A model generated the notes under the pieces. It searched no databases and was not told where the DNA came from. It saw nothing but the letters and a program-made list of their open reading frames with translations. A stretch of 64,000 nt of DNA, taken from contig NZ_QUJB01000001.1 of the NCBI RefSeq assembly GCF_003480435.1, positions 124,001-188,000 of the forward strand, in the 5' to 3' direction. This document shows positions 18,018 through 26,390 of this stretch, piece by piece (the stretch's first letter is position 1; the number at the start of each line of letters is the position of its first letter). The stretch comes from Clostridium sp. AM30-24 (GTDB lineage: Bacteria > Bacillota > Clostridia > Lachnospirales > Lachnospiraceae). Both the position numbers and the translations under genes were made by a program.

Positions 18018-19766
18018 ATGCAGGATTTTGAAGTGAAGGAGCGTTTAAGAGAACATCTGGAGTACCTTTGTTCGTTCGATAAGCTCTCCGGTGAACCGGA
18101 GGCGTATCGTGCGGTCGAGTATATTCTTGAGGTATTGGAGAAATCCGGGATCTCCTGCCATGAGGAGGATTTTCCGGCTTATCTGAGCAATCCGGTGAGC
18201 AGTGTCCTTATCGCAGATGGTGAGGAGTTCCCATGCCGTCCAAGGTCTTTCTCGGAGAGCACAAAAGGGAGGATCGAGATCCCACTGATCTACGATCCCG
18301 GAACAAAAACGGAAGTCTCCCTTTCAGAACAGAAACGTTTTATGGAAACGGTTGCCGGAAAGCTTGTCCTCGGGTATGGGTTTGATGAGCGTTACGCAAA
18401 ATTGCTGGAGCAGCATGGAGCGGCCGGGTGGATCCAGATCTGGACCTCCGACGAGGATGCGGTCCATGAGGACACGGTAAGTCCTGTCTGGGGAACTCCG
18501 GATATGGACTCATCTCTGTTCCAGTTACGGATGCCGGTGGTCGCCGTCTCAAGGCCCTGTGGGGAGAAACTGATCCGGAAGCTGAAAACATATGAGGCAG
18601 AAGGAAAACAGCTTTTTGCGCAGCTTTCCAGCGAGGTGGACACATGCGTAAAAAACGTCGCGCTGCCGATCGCCGAGATCCCGGGAAAAAGCAGGGATTT
18701 TGTCCTGCTCTCCGGTCACTATGATACCTGGTACCGTGGCGCTTTTGACAACTGCACGGCCAATGCACTGGCTCTGGAGCTTGCGCGTTATATGAAAGAA
18801 CATCAGGATGAGCTTTTCTATTCCCTGCGGATCGCCTGGTGGCCGGGACATTCCAACGGGCGCTATATGGGATCCACCTGGTATTGTGATCACCACTGGG
18901 ATGAGCTTGAGGAGCACTGCATCGCTCACCTGAACCTTGATCTTCTGGGATCCAAAGGAGCAGACCACACGCTTGCGATCCGGACAGCGGGGCTTGAGGG
19001 CGAGGAATGGCTGAAAGAGCAGGTGCGGAAGGTAGATCCGGCGGCGGAAATGATGTTTGGGCGTATCGGGCGGGGAGCGGACCAGTCGCTCTGGGGCGCA
19101 GAGATCCCATATCACATCAATCCACGTTATGAGGCGAAAAAAGAACGAAAACACTCGGATGCTCCGGGTCCCGGCGTGTACTGGTGGCATACGATCGACG
19201 ATACCTTTGACAAGATCGATCTTGACGGGCTTTTGCGGGATGGGAGAGTCGTTGGCGTTCTGCTGTATGAACTCCTCTCGAAGGAGAAGCTTCCTGCCGA
19301 TTATCGCGGCTATGCAAAAACCTGGCTCCCATACTTTGAGATGTTAAAAAATTCAGAGGAGCATGAACAGGCGGCGGATGAGATCGAAACACTTCTAAAA
19401 GAGGTTCTGGATCGTTGTGAAACGCTTGAACATATATGGGGAACGGAGAAGATCGAAGAACATAACCGCCTTTGCCGTCTCGTCGGAGGAGTTTTCAGCC
19501 GTCTTATGCACTCCACAGGCTCCGCGTATGAACAGGATACTTCTTTTGCATATGGTCCGCTGCAGCTTCTTAAGGCTTCCGCGAAGGCACTCCCTGAAAA
19601 CAGTCCCGCGGATTGGAGCCTGTTCTATCAGACAACATTCGTGAGACAGAGAAACCGGATGGTGACGGAGCTTAGAAAACTGCTGAAAGAGATCGATCTG
19701 GAATTCAGGAATGGATCGGATCGCTTTGGATCTTCACGAAATTGTGACAGGAGAATAGAGATATGA
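18018..19766 (+). CDS. M28 family metallopeptidase
   Basis: A 582-residue zinc aminopeptidase of family M28. An N-terminal region with a PA-like insert (roughly residues 30-200) precedes the catalytic core: 'VLLSGHYDTWYRGAFDNCTANALALEL' supplies the first metal-binding His and Asp pair, 'WWPGHSNGRYMGSTWYCDHHW' and 'HLNLDLLGSKG' follow, and 'WWHTIDDTFDKIDLDGL' holds the last metal-site His-x-x-x-D element. There is no signal peptide, so it should act in the cytoplasm on imported substrate. AAGCGGAGG supplies the ribosome site. It overlaps the next gene by 4 bases (ATGA). Confidence 0.85.
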   Translation: MQDFEVKERLREHLEYLCSFDKLSGEPEAYRAVEYILEVLEKSGISCHEEDFPAYLSNPVSSVLIADGEEFPCRPRSFSESTKGRIEIPLIYDPGTKTEVSLSEQKRFMETVAGKLVLGYGFDERYAKLLEQHGAAGWIQIWTSDEDAVHEDTVSPVWGTPDMDSSLFQLRMPVVAVSRPCGEKLIRKLKTYEAEGKQLFAQLSSEVDTCVKNVALPIAEIPGKSRDFVLLSGHYDTWYRGAFDNCTANALALELARYMKEHQDELFYSLRIAWWPGHSNGRYMGSTWYCDHHWDELEEHCIAHLNLDLLGSKGADHTLAIRTAGLEGEEWLKEQVRKVDPAAEMMFGRIGRGADQSLWGAEIPYHINPRYEAKKERKHSDAPGPGVYWWHTIDDTFDKIDLDGLLRDGRVVGVLLYELLSKEKLPADYRGYAKTWLPYFEMLKNSEEHEQAADEIETLLKEVLDRCETLEHIWGTEKIEEHNRLCRLVGGVFSRLMHSTGSAYEQDTSFAYGPLQLLKASAKALPENSPADWSLFYQTTFVRQRNRMVTELRKLLKEIDLEFRNGSDRFGSSRNCDRRIEI

Positions 19767-20947
19767 ATAAAGAAATAATAAAGCAGGCCGTTGCGCCATA
19801 CATGCAGGAGCTTGCGGGGCTGGCGGATCAGATCTATGATCTGGCGGAGCCGGGACTTGAGGAAGTCCGCTCCAGTGGGATCCTTACAGATTATCTGGAA
19901 AAAAAGGGATTTCAGATCGAGCGCGGGATCGCAGGTCTCCCGACTGCTTTCCGTGCTGTCTATGAACAGGGAAACGGAGGTCCTTCCTTTGGATTTCTCG
20001 CAGAGTACGACGCACTGAAAGGGATCGGTCATGCCTGCGGACATCACATGCAGGGACCGTCTGTGATCGGAGCGGCCCTGGCACTCCGGGATCTCTGTAA
20101 GGATCAGCCCTATAAGATCGTGATCTACGGGACACCGGCGGAGGAGACAGTCGGCGGAAAGATCATTATGAAGGAGAAAGGGTGTTTTCAGGATATCGAT
20201 CTTGCGCTCATGATGCATGCAGCCCCCAATACCTGTGTCGATGTCCGCTGTATGGCACTTGAGTGCTTTTACGTTACCTTCCATGGGGTAGAAGCTCATG
20301 CCGCCATGAGCCCACACAAAGGGAAGAGTGCCTTTGATGCCGCGCTTCTTTCTTTTCAGGGGATCGAGTTTATGAGGGAACATGTTCTTGAGGATTCCAG
20401 AATGCATTACACGGTCCTTGATGCCGGCGGTCCATCGAACATCGTTCCCGGGACAGCAAAGGCAGAGTATACACTTCGCTCTTATAGTACGGATTACTTA
20501 GAGAAGGTCATCGTTCCGAGATTTCAGGACATCATAAAGGGTGCGTGCCTGATGACGGGAACGACCTGTGAGACAGAGAGAAGCTACCCATTTCAGGCAA
20601 AGATCCCGTGCCTGACCCTGAATGACCTGATCATGGAAAACGCCAGAAAATTTGAGGCACCACAGCTCGCCGGACCGCGTGAAAAGACGGGCTCCACGGA
20701 CTTTGGAAATGTTATGTATGATGTGCCCGGATGCTGTATCCGCACAGCGTTTGTGCCAGAGGGTACTGCGGCGCATTCGCAGGAATATCTCGATGCGGGA
20801 AAGACGGAGCGGGCTCATGAAGCGATCCGGTCCGGTTCGGAGATCCTTGCGGGAACATGCATCGACATGATTGAAAGGCCGGAGCTTTTGGAACAGATCA
20901 AAGAGGAGTTTCGGAAGCGGAAACAGGAAGAAATCGCAAAAATATGA
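19763..20947 (+). CDS. M20 family amidohydrolase (AbgB/IAA-hydrolase type)
   Basis: A 394-residue M20D-type metallo-amidohydrolase. Metal-binding motifs are visible: 'GFLAEYDALKGIGHACGHHMQG' near residues 75-96, 'GTPAEETVGGK' for the catalytic Glu, and 'ALMMHAAPNTCVDV' for a later ligand His. Its closest described relatives are p-aminobenzoyl-glutamate hydrolase subunit B and other N-acyl-amino-acid hydrolases. Translation is coupled to the M28 gene. Together with the YfcC and CitMHS transporters it would import and hydrolyse peptide-like or N-acyl compounds. The exact substrate cannot be read from sequence. Confidence 0.87.
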   Translation: MNKEIIKQAVAPYMQELAGLADQIYDLAEPGLEEVRSSGILTDYLEKKGFQIERGIAGLPTAFRAVYEQGNGGPSFGFLAEYDALKGIGHACGHHMQGPSVIGAALALRDLCKDQPYKIVIYGTPAEETVGGKIIMKEKGCFQDIDLALMMHAAPNTCVDVRCMALECFYVTFHGVEAHAAMSPHKGKSAFDAALLSFQGIEFMREHVLEDSRMHYTVLDAGGPSNIVPGTAKAEYTLRSYSTDYLEKVIVPRFQDIIKGACLMTGTTCETERSYPFQAKIPCLTLNDLIMENARKFEAPQLAGPREKTGSTDFGNVMYDVPGCCIRTAFVPEGTAAHSQEYLDAGKTERAHEAIRSGSEILAGTCIDMIERPELLEQIKEEFRKRKQEEIAKI

Positions 20948-20959
20948 CAAAATTGTCAT
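20944..20959. promoter_or_regulatory. Short perfect palindrome overlapping the M20 stop codon
   Basis: ATGACAA (20944-20950) and TTGTCAT (20953-20959) form a 7-bp inverted repeat with an AA centre. It covers the stop codon of the amidohydrolase gene and lies about 80 bases before the CitMHS start. It could be an operator for the downstream gene or a weak processing hairpin. Confidence 0.3.
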
Positions 20960-21037
20960 TTTCCAGTCATGAACAATTAAACTGCTGTCTGTAAAATATG
21001 AATCTGTAAGGAACTTAACAAATATCCAGAAAGGAAG

Positions 21038-22345
21038 ATGATTATGACAGCAGCTATTGGTTTTCTGATGATCATCGCGATCGTAGCACTGCTTTTAAAG
21101 GGCAAAATGTCTCCGATCGTGGTACTTGCGGTGATTCCGGTCATTGCAGCCTTGATCCTCGGCTTCTCCCCGGTGGAGGTCATGGACTTCATTGCGGATG
21201 GAATCAAAACCACCACAAGCAATGGTATCTTATTTATCTTTTCAGTAATTTATTTTGGTGTTCTGGCAGACACCGGACTCTTTGATGTTATCGTAGGCTG
21301 GCTGGTAAAAAAAGCCGGAAACAATGTAATTGCGGTCACTGTAGTTACAGCGCTGATCGCAACGATCGCTCATCTGGACGGTACTACGGCTGTTACCGTT
21401 CTCATTACGATCCCGGCGATGTACCCGGTATATAAGAAGATGAACATTGATTCCCGTATCCTTCTCTGCCTGACAGGTGCCTGCATGGGCGTTATGAACC
21501 TGCTTCCGTGGGGCGGTCCGACAGCGAGAGCGGCTACTGTACTCGCTATGGATGCCACTGAGTTATGGCACATGCTGATCCCGCTTCAGGTTGTTGGCCT
21601 GATGATGAACATCATTCTTGCTGTACTCCTCGGCATGTTAGCCATCAAGCATGGTGCCGGCGCCGGAAAGGGCGTAGAGGTGGAGTCCGATGAGAAAGAG
21701 AAGAAAGAGGCAGCTGATTTAAGAAAATCCAACGCTTACCTGATCTTCAACTTCTTACTTACAGTAGGTGTGATTGCCCTGTTATCCACAGGTATCGGTA
21801 AATCCTATGTAATCTTCATGCTTGGTCTTTGCATCCTTCTGGCTGTCAACTACCCGAACCAGAAGCTTCAGGACAAGCTTATCAAGAAGCATGCTCCGGC
21901 AGCCCTGATCATTTCCGCAACACTGTTTGCCGCAGGTGCTATGGTAGGTGTCTTCGACGGAACCGGTATGCTGGAAGCAATGGCAAATGCGATCATGGCG
22001 ATCATTCCGGCAGCTCTTGGAAAGTACGTTCACATCATCTTTGGTATTCTGGCGCTTCCGCTTGGTCTCTGCGTTGGAACAGACGCATATTTCTATGGCA
22101 TCATGCCATTAGTTATGCAGGTAGGCGAGACCTATGGCGTGGCTTCCCTGAATACTGCCCTGACCATGCTGATCGGTAAGAACCTTGCGTTAATGGTAAG
22201 CCCGTTAGTACCGGCAACTTACCTCGCGATCGGTCTGACAGGAACAGAGCTGAAAGATCATATGAAATTCAGCATTCCGCCGTACTACATTATCAGCCTT
22301 ATCATGCTGGTATTCGGTGTGATTCTTGGCATTGTTGCCATCTAA
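21038..22345 (+). CDS. CitMHS family citrate/carboxylate transporter
   Basis: A 435-residue membrane protein of the CitMHS family, whose members co-import citrate with Mg2+ or Ca2+ and protons. About 11-12 membrane segments are visible. Characteristic parts are 'KGKMSPIVVLAVIPVIAALILGFS', 'LDGTTAVTVLITIPAMYPVYKKM', 'NLLPWGGPTARAATVL' and 'GTDAYFYGIMPLV'. GAAAGGAAG precedes the start, taken here as the in-frame ATG 'MIMTAAIGF'; the internal ATG six bases later is equally possible. A strong terminator follows. Its neighbourhood suggests it handles the acid part of the compound cleaved by the peptidase and amidohydrolase (inference). Confidence 0.88.
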   Translation: MIMTAAIGFLMIIAIVALLLKGKMSPIVVLAVIPVIAALILGFSPVEVMDFIADGIKTTTSNGILFIFSVIYFGVLADTGLFDVIVGWLVKKAGNNVIAVTVVTALIATIAHLDGTTAVTVLITIPAMYPVYKKMNIDSRILLCLTGACMGVMNLLPWGGPTARAATVLAMDATELWHMLIPLQVVGLMMNIILAVLLGMLAIKHGAGAGKGVEVESDEKEKKEAADLRKSNAYLIFNFLLTVGVIALLSTGIGKSYVIFMLGLCILLAVNYPNQKLQDKLIKKHAPAALIISATLFAAGAMVGVFDGTGMLEAMANAIMAIIPAALGKYVHIIFGILALPLGLCVGTDAYFYGIMPLVMQVGETYGVASLNTALTMLIGKNLALMVSPLVPATYLAIGLTGTELKDHMKFSIPPYYIISLIMLVFGVILGIVAI

Positions 22346-22364
22346 ATGATACATAACGAATGAA

Positions 22365-22411
22365 AATCCTGTTCTGCAGTACGGATCTTGTACCGCAGAA
22401 CAGGATTTTTT
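22365..22411 (+). terminator. Rho-independent terminator after the CitMHS gene
   Basis: AATCCTGTTCTGC (22365-22377) pairs with GCAGAACAGGATT (22395-22407), with GTAC/GTAC pairing above, then a T-run to 22411. It ends the yfcC-to-CitMHS cluster. A TGcTATAAT extended -10 element directly after it (22411-22419) probably starts the two-component operon. Confidence 0.9.
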
Positions 22412-22447
22412 GCTATAATGAAAGAAAAATGATGCAGGAGAAAGTTT

Positions 22448-23140
22448 ATGAATACAGAAAAAATCCTACTGGTGGACGATGAGCGCGCGATCCGGCTGGC
22501 TGTGCGGACCGCCCTGACCCGTGAAGGAATGCAGGTGACGGAGGCAGCCGATGGAAGTGAGGCTCTGGAGCTTTTAAAGAAACAACAGTTCCATCTGGTG
22601 ATCCTGGACGTAATGATGGAACATGTGGGTGGTTATGATGTGCTGCAGGCAATGCGCGCCGCTGGAGACCACACGCCGGTCATGATGCTGTCGGGAAAAT
22701 CCGATGAGATGGATCAGGTGCTGGGGCTGGGCTTTGGCGCGGACAGTTATCTGACAAAGCCGTTTCATACTGCGATCCTGATCCAGACAGCAAAGGCACT
22801 GATCCGCAGAAGTCAGATCTACAGCCAGGGAGCGTCCGGAGACGCCGGGATCCGCAAGGGCCCGTTTGCGGTAGATACCTTAAAGATGGAGTGCCTGAAA
22901 AACGGTGAGCCGTTAAATTTTACTGCCAGGGAGATGACCTTGTTCCGGTTCCTGATGGAGCATCCGGGACAGGTATTTACGAAGGAACAGCTTTATACGC
23001 AGGTGTGGAATGAGGCAGTGGTGGATGACAATACCATCACCGTCTATGTGAAACGAATCCGGAACAAGATCGAGGATGACCCGAAGCAGCCCCGGTATCT
23101 GAAGACGGTGCGTGGAATCGGATATATGCTGAATGTATAG
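22448..23140 (+). CDS. OmpR-family response regulator
   Basis: A 230-residue response regulator. The receiver domain (residues 1-120) has the acidic pocket 'ILLVDDERAIR', the phosphoacceptor in 'LVILDVMMEHVGG' near residue 53, the 'MLSGKSDE' switch Ser region and the conserved Lys in 'LTKPFH'. The C-terminal winged helix ('LNFTAREMTLFRFLMEHPGQVFTKEQLYTQVWNE', 'VYVKRIRNKIEDDPKQPRYLKTVRGIGYML') is OmpR/PhoB type. GCAGGAGAAA is its ribosome site. The kinase gene follows after 9 bases, so they are one operon. Targets are unknown. Confidence 0.95.
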   Translation: MNTEKILLVDDERAIRLAVRTALTREGMQVTEAADGSEALELLKKQQFHLVILDVMMEHVGGYDVLQAMRAAGDHTPVMMLSGKSDEMDQVLGLGFGADSYLTKPFHTAILIQTAKALIRRSQIYSQGASGDAGIRKGPFAVDTLKMECLKNGEPLNFTAREMTLFRFLMEHPGQVFTKEQLYTQVWNEAVVDDNTITVYVKRIRNKIEDDPKQPRYLKTVRGIGYMLNV

Positions 23141-23149
23141 GGATAAAAA

Positions 23150-25303
23150 ATGGAAGAATTTTTAAATAAAAAGAAATTAAGACTGATGGCGGTCAGTCTG
23201 CTGATCATTTTATCAGTGGTTGTGGTATTTGCAGGTTCCCGGCTTTACAGTCAGTACCGGGAGCAGGTGATCCGGACGGAGGAAAGCCAGCTTTTAACCA
23301 TGGCGGGAATCGTCGGAAATAACCTTAATTCCTACATGGAACAGCAGCTGGAGGAGATTGACCTGTTTTATTCCCGGGAAGGAATGCCGGAAAATGTCTG
23401 GGCGGAGTCTGGCGGAATCAATGCGAGGACAGCCTACTTTTTAAAGGAAAACGCAGGGGTCTATAACTGGATTACTGTGACGGAACCGGATGGAACAAAA
23501 TTCCGGTATGAACCGGGAAAAAAGACATTTCAGGAATCTGCGGACGGAGAAGTGAAAACAGTGGATTCCCAGAACGAAAATCATCCTGCAGAGATCACGG
23601 GAAAAGAAATATCAGATCAGACGGGATGGTATGAGCTTTATATTGAGAAGAATGTCCCTGTCGGATCTGAGGTCTATGTGCTCACATTTGCCATGGACCT
23701 TGGAGCGCTGTATGAGAAGATCGTCGCGCCGGTAAAGATCGGAGAAGCCGGATATTCCAGCGTCAAAGACCAGAATATGAACATCATCATGCATCATGTA
23801 AAGAACCAGATCGGTCTTAAAGCGGTAGATGGACGTATTGAGAGGTATCCATATCTTGACATGAGCAGCCTGAATGCCTGGATCATGAGGCAGGAAAATG
23901 AGGACTCAGGAACCGGTGTGATCGATACATATGTCTGGGATGATCCTGGATTAAAAAGAGTCCGCCGCGTTGTTGCATTTCAGGCGATCTCGATTCAGGG
24001 AGAACGCTGGATCGTCAATTCCACACTGCCGGTCCATGAACTTTCGGGACCGCTTGAGAGCATGATGGCCATGCTGACCGGCGTGATGGTCCTGTATATG
24101 ATGATCCTTGTGGTGATCATGGTATTCTTCCTGAGAAACCGTTTTCTGGCGGAATCCCAGCAGAAGGAGATCGCATATTTAAAGGAGATCAATCGCGGAA
24201 TGGAGATGCTGGTCCAGAAGAACAACGAGATCCGGCATTACCAGCGGATCCAGTCTCTGGGAATGATGGCGAGCCACATTGCACATGAATTCAACAATTA
24301 TCTGACACCGGTGCTGATCTATGCGGAGCTTCTTGAGAATGATGAGTCCATTTCTTCCGAGAATCAGGAGATGATCCATGAGATCACAAAGTCGGTGGAT
24401 CAGGCATCGAATCTGTCAAAAGAACTGCTCGCCTTTTCCAGACAGGATACCGGTGTGCGGCTGGAACCACTGAACTTTACGGAAGAAGTCAGGAATGCGG
24501 TATCTATCGTGCGACAGCTTGCCCCGGCGGCGATCACGTTGAAAACAGAGATCACGGAGGAACCGCTATATGTGTTAGGACGCAGACGGATGGCGGAGCA
24601 CATTTTGATGAATCTCTGCAAAAACGCGTTTCAGGCTATGGAAAAGACCGAGAGAAAGGAGTTGTGGATCCGGCTGGCGGCAAAAGGGAACGATTCGATC
24701 CGCCTGCAGGTATCTGATACCGGCTGCGGAATCGGAGATGATGCCATGCAGAAGATCTTTGAACCGTTCTACACAACAAAAGGATCGAGACAGGGTACAG
24801 GACTCGGTCTTTCGGTGGTTCGGAATATGGTGACATCGGTCGGTGGAACGATCTGTGTAGAGAGCAAAGCGGGTGAGGGAACAACATTTGTCATTGAGAT
24901 CCCGCAGAGCGGCCCGGAAGTGGAGGCTGACGGCCGGAAACGGCTGAAGCATGTACAAAAGATAGCCATTGTATCCGGCGAAGAATCTGCAAAGACCTGG
25001 AAAGCGGCCGCATCTCACAGCCGGAAGACAGTGGATCTGTACGCACACCCGGCGGCCCTTATCGACCGGGTCCAGAAAGATCCGTCAGCCTATGATCTTC
25101 TGATCGCGGAGTACACACTGCCGACCATGAACGGAATCGAACTGTGTGAGGTGGTCCGCCGCATCAATCCGGAGATCCGTCTGATCCTGATCGCGGAACA
25201 GGGTGGAGCCGATTTCGAATGGTACCTGAACAACGGCATGATCGACCGGTTTATGCTGAAAGATGAGTTTGCGGAGGAATTTGCGGAGATGTTTGAGGGG
25301 TAA
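23150..25303 (+). CDS. Hybrid-like sensor histidine kinase with degenerate receiver
   Basis: A 717-residue membrane sensor kinase. A membrane segment at about residues 13-30, an extracellular Cache-like sensor to about 300, and a second membrane segment at about 308-330 lead to a coiled segment and the HisKA box 'MASHIAHEFNNYLTPVLIYAELL' with the phosphorylated His at 379. The ATPase follows: N box 'ILMNLCKNAFQAM', 'DTGCGIGDDAM', 'GTGLGLSVVRNMV'. The C-terminal 115 residues fold like a receiver but lack the acidic pair ('AIVSGEES') and have Glu (E654) where the phosphoacceptor Asp should be ('LLIAEYTLPTMNG'), while the late Lys ('FMLKDEF') remains. It should therefore be unable to take a phosphate. 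Confidence 0.9.
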   Translation: MEEFLNKKKLRLMAVSLLIILSVVVVFAGSRLYSQYREQVIRTEESQLLTMAGIVGNNLNSYMEQQLEEIDLFYSREGMPENVWAESGGINARTAYFLKENAGVYNWITVTEPDGTKFRYEPGKKTFQESADGEVKTVDSQNENHPAEITGKEISDQTGWYELYIEKNVPVGSEVYVLTFAMDLGALYEKIVAPVKIGEAGYSSVKDQNMNIIMHHVKNQIGLKAVDGRIERYPYLDMSSLNAWIMRQENEDSGTGVIDTYVWDDPGLKRVRRVVAFQAISIQGERWIVNSTLPVHELSGPLESMMAMLTGVMVLYMMILVVIMVFFLRNRFLAESQQKEIAYLKEINRGMEMLVQKNNEIRHYQRIQSLGMMASHIAHEFNNYLTPVLIYAELLENDESISSENQEMIHEITKSVDQASNLSKELLAFSRQDTGVRLEPLNFTEEVRNAVSIVRQLAPAAITLKTEITEEPLYVLGRRRMAEHILMNLCKNAFQAMEKTERKELWIRLAAKGNDSIRLQVSDTGCGIGDDAMQKIFEPFYTTKGSRQGTGLGLSVVRNMVTSVGGTICVESKAGEGTTFVIEIPQSGPEVEADGRKRLKHVQKIAIVSGEESAKTWKAAASHSRKTVDLYAHPAALIDRVQKDPSAYDLLIAEYTLPTMNGIELCEVVRRINPEIRLILIAEQGGADFEWYLNNGMIDRFMLKDEFAEEFAEMFEG

Positions 25304-25318
25304 ACCGAGAATAATCCC

Positions 25319-25347
25319 TTGCGGAAAACAGGAAAATAACGTATAAT
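25319..25347 (+). promoter_or_regulatory. Original promoter of the radical SAM gene, now orphaned
   Basis: TTGCGG (25319-25324) and TATAAT (25342-25347) are separated by 17 bases. They lie upstream of the truncated 5' stub of the TIGR03960-type gene at 25442. In an uninterrupted chromosome this would be the natural promoter of that gene; it now reads into the integrated element. Confidence 0.6.
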
Positions 25348-25441
25348 GATGCGGATTGACTACGTTTCTGCGGGTTCGTGTGTCCGCAACAGGATAGATA
25401 GAAACAGCAAACTTTAAATAAGACAGGAAAAACAGGTAATT

Positions 25442-25591
25442 ATGAGAAAATTAGCATTGCCAGAAGAGATACTCTTGAGTATCCAGCAGCCCGCCCGCTA
25501 CATCGGCGGTGAGGTGAATATGGTGAAGAAGGATCCGTCCGCTGTGGACGTCCGGTTCGCCATGTGTTTCCCGGATGTTTTCGCGAAATAA
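25442..25591 (+). pseudogene. 5' stub of the TIGR03960-type radical SAM gene (left junction)
   Basis: Forty-nine codons, of which the first 47 align with the start of the complete gene at 34278 ('MRKLAL..EILL..QQPARYIGGEVN.V.KDPS.VD.RFAMCFPDV'). About 38 of 47 residues are identical, and the DNA is more diverged. Homology stops at about 25579 (CCGGATGT) and the frame runs into a stop codon ten bases later. This is the chromosomal start of the gene, cut off by integration. The copy at 34278 has a more AT-rich first 80 bases, so the element seems to have supplied a replacement 5' end. Confidence 0.85.
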
Positions 25592-25769
25592 GGTGATATA
25601 TTGTGATATATGCACAAAATTATGCGAATGGCATACGGATATAATTGTGCATAGCGCAAAAGAAAACGGACAATCCAACACAAATCAACGCTGTCGTAAT
25701 GCCTGTTTAAAATGGTTTTGTCGTAACGAAAGAAAGGAAAAAGCGCAGAATCGCTTCGTAGCCACTGGG

Positions 25770-25799
25770 CCGTCAGAATATTATTCTGGCGGTCTTTTT
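25770..25799 (+). terminator. Terminator-like hairpin inside the element's left end
   Basis: An 11-bp stem with one G-T pair, CCGTCAGAATA and TATTCTGGCGG, with a TT centre, is followed by TCTTTTT. It would stop transcription entering from the orphaned radical SAM promoter. Confidence 0.7.
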
Positions 25800-26260
25800 A
25801 TATTTGGAATTGTGAGACGGACAAAATGATGTTCTTTGCGCACAGACGCAGGAAGAAAAGATGGATTTTACCAGGCGTGGGGATGAGCGATATAACGAAA
25901 TCATCTGAAGAACCGGAATTTGTAAAAGAGATAAGAACGGAAAAACAGTGAACGTCCGTGTCCGCCTAATACGGACAATACAGAAGAGGAACAAATAGAA
26001 AAATGGGAGAGAAGTGAGGATGACGAGTCGCGAAATGGAAATCATGAGAAATCAGGCATTTGAGAAGGCAATATTGTGTGCTTAATCAAGCTGGTCTGCG
26101 TAAAAATGTAGAAACTCTGATCCGTAGAGGAAATTGCAAATGATCTTCTCAGGCAGGACGTGCTTCTGATCCAAATAATCATGGATGCAACCCCTGACAT
26201 TACTCCGAATTACAACATTGATGCTATTTCTAAAGCATTCAATAAGTACAGAAGAGATGT

Positions 26261-26290
26261 GTAAGAAAATTTCTTACGGATTATTTTTTT
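26261..26290 (+). terminator. Hairpin terminator before the transglutaminase-like gene
   Basis: GTAAGAA (26261-26267) pairs with TTCTTAC (26271-26277), followed by GGATTA and a seven-T run. It coincides with the end of a small coding remnant. Confidence 0.65.
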
Positions 26291-26390
26291 ATCTTTTGCA
26301 TTGGAAATTTGCGGAATATTTCGTATACTATCTGTATAAGAAGCTAACGATCGATTAGCGGGTTTAAATTTTACAGGGAGGATTTTAAGG

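Larger units (their letters stand above)
25592..26390. other. Gene-poor left end of the element
   Basis: No convincing intact gene is seen in these 800 bases. TGTCGTAA occurs at 25692-25699 and 25719-25726 and again near the right end (34106-34113). A terminator-like hairpin (CCGTCAGAATA/TATTCTGGCGG, 25770-25792, T-run to 25799) is present. A coding remnant ends at about 26264 ('DVLLIQIIMDATPDITPNYN' and following residues) and is directly followed by a second hairpin with a T-run at 26261-26290. The last ~50 bases carry the leader and ribosome site of the next gene. Confidence 0.5.

Noticed and set aside
18340..19190. Two long minus-strand frames opposite the M28 peptidase
   Set aside because: Antisense to a well-supported metallopeptidase gene and rich in Pro, Arg, His and Ser, typical of GC-biased shadows.
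25575..25829. 84-codon plus-strand frame at the left end of the element
   Set aside because: It begins inside the truncated radical SAM stub, has a Cys/Arg-rich unnatural composition, and crosses a terminator hairpin.
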